DNA of 5,580 nt from Sphingomonadales bacterium (lineage in GTDB: Bacteria; Pseudomonadota; Alphaproteobacteria; Sphingomonadales; Sphingomonadaceae): NCBI GenBank assembly GCA_027486275.1, contig JAIXPM010000127.1:1-5580 (forward strand), written 5' to 3'. The position numbers were made by a program, and so were the translations under genes. Within the stretch, counting starts at the first letter, position 1, and each line of letters opens with the position of its first letter. The notes beneath the pieces were generated by a model. It was not told where the DNA came from. It worked only from the letters and a program-made list of their open reading frames with translations, and made no database searches. Positions 1 to 5,004 of this stretch are shown in pieces.

Positions 1-1
1 C

Positions 2-379
2 GATTCGATCGTGCGCGGCACCACATCGGTCAAGATCGTGCAGATGCTGCGCGAAGCCGGCGCCGAAGAAGTGCATATGCGCATCGCCAGCCCGCCGACA
101 CGGCACAGCTGCTTCTATGGCGTCGACACGCCGGAACGATCCAAGCTGCTGGCCGCCCAGATGGATGTCGAGCGGATGCGCGATTATATCAAGGTGGACA
201 GCCTGTCGTTCCTGTCGATCGACGGCCTCTATCGCGCCGTGGGTGAACCCACCCGCGACGAGCACGCGCCGCAATATTGCGACGCCTGCTTCACCGGCGA
301 TTACCCGACGCGGCTGACCGACCAGGAAGAAGTGGAAGTGCCGGACCAGCTGAGCCTGCTGGCCGAGCGGGTGATCTAG
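2..379 (+). CDS. purF: Amidophosphoribosyltransferase (PurF), C-terminal part only
   Basis: PurF transfers the amide nitrogen of glutamine to PRPP to give 5-phosphoribosylamine, the first committed step of cytoplasmic purine synthesis. Only the last 125 codons are present; the gene starts before the window. The visible part opens with DSIVRGTTS, the end of the PRPP-binding loop of the type I phosphoribosyltransferase fold, followed by SCFYGVDTP (visible residues 36-44), [11 protein letters not shown] (66-76) and [12 protein letters not shown] (92-103). Cys37, Cys93 and Cys96 correspond to three of the four Fe-S cluster ligands of the Bacillus subtilis type enzyme (family knowledge); the fourth would lie upstream. 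The gene ends with TAG at 377-379 and faces the metalloprotease gene, whose stop lies 54 bases away. In many alphaproteobacteria purF is followed directly by an SDR gene; here that SDR starts only at 1850. Identification is very secure; only the reading of the missing part is inferred. Confidence 0.97.
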   Translation, partial: DSIVRGTTSVKIVQMLREAGAEEVHMRIASPPTRHSCFYGVDTPERSKLLAAQMDVERMRDYIKVDSLSFLSIDGLYRAVGEPTRDEHAPQYCDACFTGDYPTRLTDQEEVEVPDQLSLLAERVI

Positions 380-384
380 CGCGC

Positions 385-405
385 ACAGCTTCCCCTCGAG
401 GCTGT
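385..405 (+). terminator. Possible weak hairpin terminator after purF
   Basis: An 8-bp stem (385-392 with 398-405, one T-G wobble) closes a 5-base loop, starting 6 bases after the purF stop. It is followed by only CTTAT and not by a real T tract, so intrinsic termination would be weak. It sits between two convergent genes, where a terminator is expected. This is inferred from position and pairing alone. Confidence 0.3.
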
Positions 406-433
406 CTTATGGCAGTCAGAAACACAGAGCTTG

Positions 434-1636
434 TCAGGTGGCGACGATACGACGCCGCGCGCAATGCGGCCGAGCGGCATCATCATTATGGCGCTTGCGT
501 CGCGCCAAAGCGCCGACGCTGCCAAACCCCAGAACCAGCATAAGCCACGCATGCGGTTCTGGGATGGCGGACGGGTTGCCAAGCGAAAATCCACCGCGGG
601 TTTCGAACGGATTCACGCTCAGCGTGATGGACGCCAGTCCAACTGGCAGGTCGAAGCGAAGATCGGCCCGCCTGAACAGGTGAGGGTGGTTGCCCGGATC
701 TGAAAGGCTGATCTGGCCGAATTCCGACAGCCGCCAAATGCTGTTGCCATTGCTGAACGCAAGGTCGTAGCCACCAAATGACAGAAACGAAAAAGCCGCA
801 CTCTCACTGGTGCCCGTAAAAGTGAGGCCGGCGCGAAAATCTCCGTCGGCACCCACAACGCCAAAAAACAATCCAATTGGCCCCGCATAGGCGAGATTTG
901 CAAGCATTGCAGCCGAAGACAACACGTCAGGATCTGAAAAACTGGTAGACTTCTTGTACACGCCAAGGCGATCTTCGTTCCAGATGTATTCTGGAGTAAA
1001 CGTTGAAATATTGGAAAAATTATTATTCATTATACCAGCATCTGTGAGACCAAAATTCCAGACACTTGTCCTATTTTGAATGCGGGTTACGCCTTCTGAC
1101 ATTTTGTTGGGTGGAGAATTTCTGTTGTGCTGAAGGCCAAAGCCATGACCTGTTTCGTGGCCAGCATGCTTGCCAAGCGCGTTCACCTTCTCATTTGAAG
1201 GAATATCTGCGAAATTCTTGTAGGATCCTTCATAAACGATGGAAATTTTTTTGGCGATCGTTACGCCACCCTCGCTAAGACTGTAGCCTTCTACATGTGC
1301 GCCGGCGGCGCGTTTGCCGCCGTCGACGAATTGACCGCCATTGTCAGGATTGCCGTCGACAATCACGACGTGATCCCCCGCTTTGCCGTCGATCACCTTC
1401 ACTTTTCCCGGCCCGACACCGCTATCATAATTGCGCTGCACGTCGGCCACCAAGGCGGCCCGCTCTGCCGGCGTTAGCGTGCTCTTGCGCACATTTCTCA
1501 GAATTACCGGGCCTTGCGGGCCGTTGATGCCGACACTGTCATTGCGATCAAAATCGATGGCGATAACGAACTGTGCCCAGGCAGATGCGGCATGACACAT
1601 TGCAACTGCCGCCAACAATATTCTCCAGCGTGTCAT
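434..1636 (-). CDS. Exported metzincin-like zinc metalloprotease with PEPxxW-CTERM sorting signal
   Basis: A 400-residue protein predicted to be exported. Residues 1-21 form a signal peptide (MTRWR, then a hydrophobic core, likely cut after AWA). Residues 160-170, HETGHGFGLQH, fit the metzincin motif HExxHxxGxxH: His160, His164 and His170 would bind zinc and Glu161 would be the catalytic base. Met179 in NKMSEG is a plausible Met-turn. Residues about 240-350 are rich in Ser, Gly, Phe and beta-type sequence, with no family I can name. Residues 359-364, PEPHAW, a hydrophobic helix (365-377) and ARRKR (378-382) form a PEP-CTERM tripartite signal, recognised by an exosortase in the envelope; an 18-residue tail follows, longer than usual. 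The ATG at 1636 has a good Shine-Dalgarno (TAAGGTGA, 1643-1650). The gene opposes purF and diverges from the SDR. Its middle is unusually AT-rich (44 of 120 bases are G or C at 961-1080), which suggests transfer. The substrate is unknown. Confidence 0.88.
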   Translation of the reverse strand: MTRWRILLAAVAMCHAASAWAQFVIAIDFDRNDSVGINGPQGPVILRNVRKSTLTPAERAALVADVQRNYDSGVGPGKVKVIDGKAGDHVVIVDGNPDNGGQFVDGGKRAAGAHVEGYSLSEGGVTIAKKISIVYEGSYKNFADIPSNEKVNALGKHAGHETGHGFGLQHNRNSPPNKMSEGVTRIQNRTSVWNFGLTDAGIMNNNFSNISTFTPEYIWNEDRLGVYKKSTSFSDPDVLSSAAMLANLAYAGPIGLFFGVVGADGDFRAGLTFTGTSESAAFSFLSFGGYDLAFSNGNSIWRLSEFGQISLSDPGNHPHLFRRADLRFDLPVGLASITLSVNPFETRGGFSLGNPSAIPEPHAWLMLVLGFGSVGALARRKRHNDDAARPHCARRRIVAT

Positions 1637-1849
1637 AGCGGGTCACCTTAAGGGCTCGAAACATGCCGTTCAGGATAATGGGGCCTTTTGCATGTGCCTA
1701 TCCGGGACATGCCTGAGCCAGCGCGGGGCAACACGGCTGCAAGAATGGACCGGCTGGGTGCCATGTTCTCTGGACAGCTTCCGTACGCGAAGGGACACGG
1801 AACATGGCAACCCCTTGCCCTGTCATCCCCGCCCCCTTAAGGCACCCCG
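1637..1849. promoter_or_regulatory. Divergent spacer between metalloprotease and SDR genes
   Basis: This 213-base spacer must hold the start signals of the metalloprotease (minus) and, since purF is no longer adjacent, a promoter for the SDR (plus). Each gene has a Shine-Dalgarno inside the same 8-base palindrome CCTTAAGG (1646-1653 for the minus gene, 1835-1842 for the plus gene). Five ACATG-type half-sites and a long inverted repeat lie between them. I could not pick out a convincing -35/-10 pair in either direction, and I see no coding potential. Confidence 0.55.
1756..1813. repeat. Imperfect inverted repeat, 10-bp perfect core arms
   Basis: The arms TGCCATGTTC (1759-1768) and GAACATGGCA (1800-1809) are exact reverse complements, separated by 31 bases. 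If A1810 is bulged out, GGG (1756-1758) pairs with CCC (1811-1813), giving a 13-bp stem. The right arm ends 36 bases before the SDR start codon. It could be a looped operator, a leader hairpin of the SDR transcript, or a transcription barrier between divergent units; the sequence alone does not decide. There is no T tract after it, so a simple intrinsic terminator is unlikely. Confidence 0.6.
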
Positions 1850-2521
1850 ATGACCGAGATTTCTGCCAAAAAACTCGCCCTTGTTACCGGCGCCAGCCGC
1901 GGCATTGGCGCGGCCACGGCCGAAATGCTGGCCCGCGAAGGCTGGCATGTGATCATCACCGCCCGCACCGAAGCCGGGCTGGCCGAGCTGGACGACCGCA
2001 TCCACAAGGCCGGCGGCAGCGCCACCATCGCGCCGTTCGATCTGGCCGATTATGACGCCATCGACCGGCTGGGCAGTGCCATCGGCGCGCGCTGGGGCCG
2101 GCTGGATGCGCTGATCCTCAATGCGGCGCAGCTGGGCACGCTGGCGCCGGTGCCGCATCTTGATCTGAAGGAATGGGACAAGCTGATTGCGCTCAATCTC
2201 ACCGCCAACATGCGGCTGATCCGGGCGCTTGATCCCTGGCTGCGCCAATCGGCGGCGGGCCATGTCGTGGCCGTCACATCGTCGGTGGCCGCCAGCCCAC
2301 GCGCCTATTGGGGCGGCTATGCCGCGACCAAGGCGGCGCTGGAAAATCTGGTGGCAACCTATGGGGAAGAGGTGAAGAACGTTTCCCCGATCCGCACGCA
2401 CATCATTGACCCCGGCGCCACCCGCACCGTGATGCGCGCCCGTGCCTATCCGGGGGAAGATCCGGCAAGGCTGAAGCCGCCGGAAGATGCGGCGCGGCTG
2501 ATCCTCGATCGACTGGGCTGA
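1850..2521 (+). CDS. Short-chain dehydrogenase/reductase (SDR), YciK-like
   Basis: A 223-residue cytoplasmic NAD(P)-dependent oxidoreductase with a Rossmann fold. Visible motifs are TGASRGIG (13-20, cofactor loop), Arg39 in ART after the second strand (with Arg17 suggesting NADP preference), DL (64-65), NAAQ (91-94, in place of NNAG), Asn116 in ALNL, Ser144 in TSS, and Tyr157-x3-Lys161 in YAATK, so the catalytic Asn-Ser-Tyr-Lys set is complete. DPG (187-189) follows the sixth strand. The protein is shorter than the usual 250 residues and lacks the C-terminal GG-type end of classical SDRs, as in YciK-like members. ATG at 1850 is preceded by TTAAGG at a spacing of 7 bases. An SDR commonly follows purF in alphaproteobacteria; here the metalloprotease gene lies between them. 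Its stop is 10 bases from that of def on the other strand. The family is certain; the substrate is not known. Confidence 0.92.
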   Translation: MTEISAKKLALVTGASRGIGAATAEMLAREGWHVIITARTEAGLAELDDRIHKAGGSATIAPFDLADYDAIDRLGSAIGARWGRLDALILNAAQLGTLAPVPHLDLKEWDKLIALNLTANMRLIRALDPWLRQSAAGHVVAVTSSVAASPRAYWGGYAATKAALENLVATYGEEVKNVSPIRTHIIDPGATRTVMRARAYPGEDPARLKPPEDAARLILDRLG

Positions 2522-2522
2522 C

Positions 2523-2544
2523 CCGCGCCACTCAGGCTGCGCGG
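2523..2544. terminator. Short GC hairpin across the SDR/def convergent stops
   Basis: CCGCGC (2523-2528) and GCGCGG (2539-2544) are reverse complements around a 10-base loop that contains most of the def stop codon (2532-2534). The 10-base gap between the two convergent genes leaves no room for any other terminator. No T tract follows on either strand, so it may act weakly or only hold back opposing transcription. Confidence 0.25.
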
Positions 2545-3089
2545 CTGGTCTTGCGCAGTTTTTCCAGTTTCTTCAGCAGCATGTCGCGCTTCAGCTTGCT
2601 GAGGTGATCGATGAACAGCACGCCGTTCAGATGGTCCATCTCGTGCTGCAGGCAGGTGGCGAGCAGTCCATCAAGCTTCTCGTCGTGGGCCTTGCCCTGC
2701 TCGTCGAGCCATTTGACCTGGATTTCGGCCGGGCGCTGCACATCGGCATACATTTCCGGGACCGACAGGCAGCCTTCCTGATAGACCGACAGCTCGTCGG
2801 ATTCCCAAATGATCTCCGGGTTGATGAACACGCGCGGCTCTTTCACGCGCACGATCTTTTCGGGATCAGCGTCTTCCGGCGTGTCATCGGCTTCGCGCTG
2901 CAGATCGATCACCAGGATGCGTTCCGCCACGCCCACCTGGATGGCGGCCAGGCCGATGCCCGGCGCGTCATACATGGTCTCGAACATGTCGGCGATCAGC
3001 GTGCGGTGCGCGTCGGTGACGGCGTCCACGGGCGTGCTGATCTGCTTCAGCCGGGCGTCGGGCGTTTCGATGATGGGGAGGATGGCCAT
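2532..3089 (-). CDS. def: Peptide deformylase (Def)
   Basis: Removes the formyl group from the N-terminal methionine of new proteins as they leave the ribosome; a metal (usually Fe2+) hydrolase. With the ATG at 3089 the protein has 185 residues. All three family motifs are intact: GIGLAAIQ (44-51), EGCLSVP (105-111, Cys107 binds metal) and HEMDHL (149-154, His149 and His153 bind metal, Glu150 is catalytic). Residues about 64-84 form an acidic insert (RE-ADDTPEDADPEK region) between two strands. The C-terminus is a basic helix (about 164-181) of the type that contacts the ribosome in E. coli. A GTG nine bases upstream (3098) could add MPP, but MAILPI starts like other family members, so the ATG is preferred. 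There is no clear Shine-Dalgarno. It converges on the SDR at 1850 and diverges from the SDR at 3226; no fmt gene is adjacent. Confidence 0.96.
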   Translation of the reverse strand: MAILPIIETPDARLKQISTPVDAVTDAHRTLIADMFETMYDAPGIGLAAIQVGVAERILVIDLQREADDTPEDADPEKIVRVKEPRVFINPEIIWESDELSVYQEGCLSVPEMYADVQRPAEIQVKWLDEQGKAHDEKLDGLLATCLQHEMDHLNGVLFIDHLSKLKRDMLLKKLEKLRKTSRAA

Positions 3090-3097
3090 GGGCGGCA

Positions 3098-3124
3098 CGT
3101 ATGGTGCAGGCGGCGGGGCGTCAA
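3098..3124 (-). promoter_or_regulatory. Possible def promoter very close to the start codon
   Basis: On the minus strand TTGACG (3119-3124) matches the -35 consensus at five of six bases, and CATACG (3098-3103) is a weak -10 at a spacing of 15. Transcription would then begin about 2-5 bases before the ATG at 3089, giving an almost leaderless message, which would agree with the absence of a Shine-Dalgarno. The short spacing and poor -10 keep this tentative. Confidence 0.3.
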
Positions 3125-3190
3125 GGGCTGCGGCAATTCACGGGCACACCCATGAGTCACAGCTTTTCAGCCGGGCGCGGTGCGGGCAAG

Positions 3191-3204
3191 GTGGTGTTGA
3201 CCAC
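3191..3204. repeat. Short inverted repeat in the leader of the second SDR
   Basis: GTGGT (3191-3195) and ACCAC (3200-3204) are reverse complements around a 4-base loop, 21 bases before the ATG at 3226 and just ahead of the Shine-Dalgarno AGGGGAAG (3213-3220). It could be a small operator or leader hairpin; arms of five bases are also easily met by chance. Confidence 0.25.
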
Positions 3205-3225
3205 GAAAACCAAGGGGAAGATGAC

Positions 3226-3999
3226 ATGAACCGACTGGCAGGCAAGGTGGCACTGATCACTGGCGCAGCGCAGGGCCTGGGCGAGGCGATGGCCCGCCGC
3301 ATGGTGGAAGAAGGCGCCCGCGTGGTGCTGACCGACATCAACGAAGCCGGCGTGAAGGCCGTGGCGGCCAGCATCGGTGATGCCGCGGTGGCCTGCCGCC
3401 ATGATGTGACCAGCCCCGAAGACTGGGCCGCTGCTGTTGCCTTTGCCGAGGAAAAGTTCGGCGGATTCCACGTGCTGGTCAACAATGCCGGCATCGCGGC
3501 AGGTTCAACGGTAGAGGCCACCGATTTCGACACGTGGAAGCGCGTGCATTCGATCGATCTCGACAGCGTGTTCCTGGGCTGCAAGCTGAGCCTGCCGACC
3601 ATGGCGCGCACCGTGCGCGAAACCGATGTGCGCGGCAGCATCATCAATCTTTCCAGCATCGCCGGCGTGATCGCCGCCCACAACAGCGCCGCCTACAACA
3701 GCGCCAAGGCCGCCGTGCGCCACCTGACCAAGAGCGTGGCGCTGCACTGTGCCAAGCAGAAATATCGCATCACCTGCAACAGCATCCACCCGGTGTTCAT
3801 CGACACGCCGATCCTGAAGGGCATCACCAACGCCATGGGCCGCGAGGCGGGGCTGGAGAAACTGGGCCGGCAGATCCCGCTCGGCGCGGTGGGGGAACCC
3901 GATGATATCGCCTGGGCTGCCGTCTATCTGGCCAGCGACGAAGCCAAGATGGTGACTGGCCATGGCCTGTACGTGGATGGCGGCATCAGCGCGATGTGA
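3226..3999 (+). CDS. Classical SDR oxidoreductase, NAD-type, with Asp in place of tetrad Asn
   Basis: A 257-residue cytoplasmic dehydrogenase/reductase of usual classical SDR length. Motifs: TGAAQGLG (12-19, cofactor loop), Asp37 at the end of the second strand (NAD rather than NADP preference, from family knowledge), DV (60-61), NNAG (86-89), Ser144 in NLSS, Tyr157-x3-Lys161 in YNSAK, and the C-terminal VTGHGLYVDGG (243-253). Two departures stand out: SIDLDSVFLG (109-118) has Asp111 where the catalytic tetrad normally has Asn, and HPVFIDTP (188-195) has Val190 where PG is usual. The ATG at 3226 has a strong Shine-Dalgarno, AGGGGAAG, five bases before it; the frame remains open upstream into the def antisense strand, but that part has no SDR similarity. 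It resembles alcohol, hydroxysteroid or cyclohexanol-type dehydrogenases, but the substrate cannot be read from the sequence. An AraC-family regulator gene follows in the same direction. Confidence 0.93.
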   Translation: MNRLAGKVALITGAAQGLGEAMARRMVEEGARVVLTDINEAGVKAVAASIGDAAVACRHDVTSPEDWAAAVAFAEEKFGGFHVLVNNAGIAAGSTVEATDFDTWKRVHSIDLDSVFLGCKLSLPTMARTVRETDVRGSIINLSSIAGVIAAHNSAAYNSAKAAVRHLTKSVALHCAKQKYRITCNSIHPVFIDTPILKGITNAMGREAGLEKLGRQIPLGAVGEPDDIAWAAVYLASDEAKMVTGHGLYVDGGISAM

Positions 4000-4119
4000 G
4001 GCACTGGCCGGGAACCGGCAGGCCTGACGCAAAATGAACTATTGGTAAAGTAATGGTAATGGCTTGCGGTTGAACGGCCGGCCGTTAATGCAGGAAGGGG
4101 ATCAGGGCTTGGGGGTGGC
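4000..4119 (+). promoter_or_regulatory. Spacer before the AraC-family gene with palindrome and AT-rich stretch
   Basis: The spacer begins with a small hairpin after the SDR stop (GCCGG 4007-4011 with CCGGC 4015-4019, no T tract). An AT-rich stretch at 4030-4062 holds three GTAA words (4045, 4050, 4056) and may be promoter or binding sequence. A perfect 14-bp palindrome follows at 4073-4086. I see no convincing -35/-10 pair; TTGCGG (4064-4069) and TTAATG (4085-4090) are only 15 bases apart. No small gene is visible. Confidence 0.4.
4073..4086. repeat. Perfect 14-bp palindrome, possible operator
   Basis: AACGGCCGGCCGTT is exactly self-complementary with no central spacer. It lies 34 bases before the GTG start of the AraC-family gene and 73 bases after the second SDR. 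As a hairpin it would have no loop, so a protein-binding operator is more likely than a terminator. AraC-type proteins usually bind direct repeats, so the binder might be another dimeric regulator. Confidence 0.45.
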
Positions 4120-4998
4120 GTGTTCAGTGCCAATGACATGCAGACTCGCAACGTGTTGCCAGACGTGCATTTTGCGCTTCCGGCGCCACAATTGGGGCCA
4201 CTGATCACCACTTATTATGGCGTTTCAACGCCGGTCGCGCTGGAAGATCATCTCCATCCCGAATGGGGCAATATCCGTTTCACCATCACCGGCGAATGGA
4301 CGGTGGAACGGCCCGGCTCCACCGATCCCACCGGAACGCGCGGCGCCCTGTTTGGGCCCACAGATCGCACCGCCATTGTCCGTTCGGCTGGTCCGGGCCG
4401 CACAGTGGGTGCGGGACTCACGGCGATGGGCTGGGCGACGCTGGTACAGCGGTCAGCGCATGAACATGCCAACCGCATCCACGATCTGGCCAATATCTAC
4501 GGGCCCAGTGCCGAGCGCTTGTGGGCCGATCTGTGCACCAGTGATTGGGAAGGCTGCTGCGCGCTGTTCGATCGGTTTTTCGGCGAACTGGCTGTTGCCG
4601 CACCGCCGCCTGAACCGTTGATCGAACGGGTTGAGCAGGCGCTGGTGAGTGGCAACATCGATACGGTGCAGGATTTCGCCCACGAACTGGCCATGACGGA
4701 GCGCACCCTGGCGCGCCTGTGCCAACGCGCTTTCGGCTTTTCGCCCAAGCAGTTGCTGCGCCGCCAGCGCTTCCTGCGCACGCTGGCCCAGATCGGCGAC
4801 AGGCTCGACCAGCCGTTGGCGACGTTGCTCGACGGCGGTTATTATGACCAGTCGCACTTCATCCGGGAATTCAGGGCCTATATGGGCATGACGCCGCTGG
4901 CCTATTTCAACAGTCCGCGCCAGATGATGCGGCGAGCCGGCGCCGAACGGTTGCGCACCGCTGGCGCCCGCGTACAAGGCCTGCACCAGCAGGGCTGA
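4120..4998 (+). CDS. AraC-family transcriptional regulator
   Basis: A DNA-binding regulator of 292 residues if GTG at 4120 is used, or 286 from the ATG at 4138; an in-frame TAA at 4051 excludes earlier starts beyond this spacer. Residues about 14-155 are a sensor-like domain with LHPEWGNIRF (45-54), of the kind found in AraC proteins of this group; I cannot name the ligand. Residues about 168-264 form the DNA-binding domain: first helix-turn-helix near 183-204 (DFAHELAMTERTLARLCQ), linker helix with FGFSPKQLLRRQR (205-217), second helix-turn-helix near 233-252, and the family signature DQSHFIREF-x4-GMTPLAYF (243-263). The C-terminus (265-292) is basic and probably flexible. It follows the second SDR in the same direction after 120 bases and may control that gene or itself. 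The stop is one base from that of the membrane protein on the other strand. The start codon is the least certain part. Confidence 0.92.
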   Translation: MFSANDMQTRNVLPDVHFALPAPQLGPLITTYYGVSTPVALEDHLHPEWGNIRFTITGEWTVERPGSTDPTGTRGALFGPTDRTAIVRSAGPGRTVGAGLTAMGWATLVQRSAHEHANRIHDLANIYGPSAERLWADLCTSDWEGCCALFDRFFGELAVAAPPPEPLIERVEQALVSGNIDTVQDFAHELAMTERTLARLCQRAFGFSPKQLLRRQRFLRTLAQIGDRLDQPLATLLDGGYYDQSHFIREFRAYMGMTPLAYFNSPRQMMRRAGAERLRTAGARVQGLHQQG

Positions 4999-5004
4999 TT
5001 CAGC
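4994..5004. repeat. Inverted repeat containing both convergent stop codons
   Basis: GCTGA (4994-4998) and TCAGC (5000-5004) mirror each other around T4999. The TGA of the AraC-family gene and the TGA of the minus-strand gene are each part of one arm. Three of the five pairs follow automatically from two facing TGA stops one base apart, so the extra symmetry is only two base pairs. Too short to be a terminator by itself. Confidence 0.35.

Noticed and set aside
1759..1809. Terminal inverted repeats of a small transposable element
   Set aside because: The element would be only about 50 bases, with no flanking target duplication that I can see and no transposase nearby.
1759..1809. LexA (SOS) box of the alphaproteobacterial type
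   Set aside because: That site is a direct repeat of GTTC with a 7-base spacing; here GTTC and GAAC are inverted and 31 bases apart.
1823..2401. 192-codon open frame on the minus strand opposite the first SDR
   Set aside because: It mirrors a clear SDR gene in GC-rich DNA, has arginine- and glycine-rich low-complexity sequence, and no recognisable domain.
2604..3155. 183-codon plus-strand frame opposite def
   Set aside because: It is a mirror frame of def, in which all three deformylase motifs are intact.
2809..3225. Upstream in-frame extension of the second SDR gene to 2809
   Set aside because: The extension runs antisense to def, shows no SDR similarity, and the ATG at 3226 has a strong Shine-Dalgarno and the normal family start MNRLAGKVALITG.
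4007..4019. Intrinsic terminator after the second SDR
   Set aside because: The 5-bp stem has no following T tract; it is recorded only as part of the spacer.
3505..4032. 175-codon open frame on the minus strand opposite the second SDR
   Set aside because: The plus-strand SDR has full motifs; the antisense frame has His/Ala/Gly-rich sequence with no family features.
4453..4986. 177-codon open frame on the minus strand opposite the AraC-family gene
   Set aside because: It lies wholly within a well-supported regulator gene, lacks domains, and is typical of antisense open frames in GC-rich DNA.
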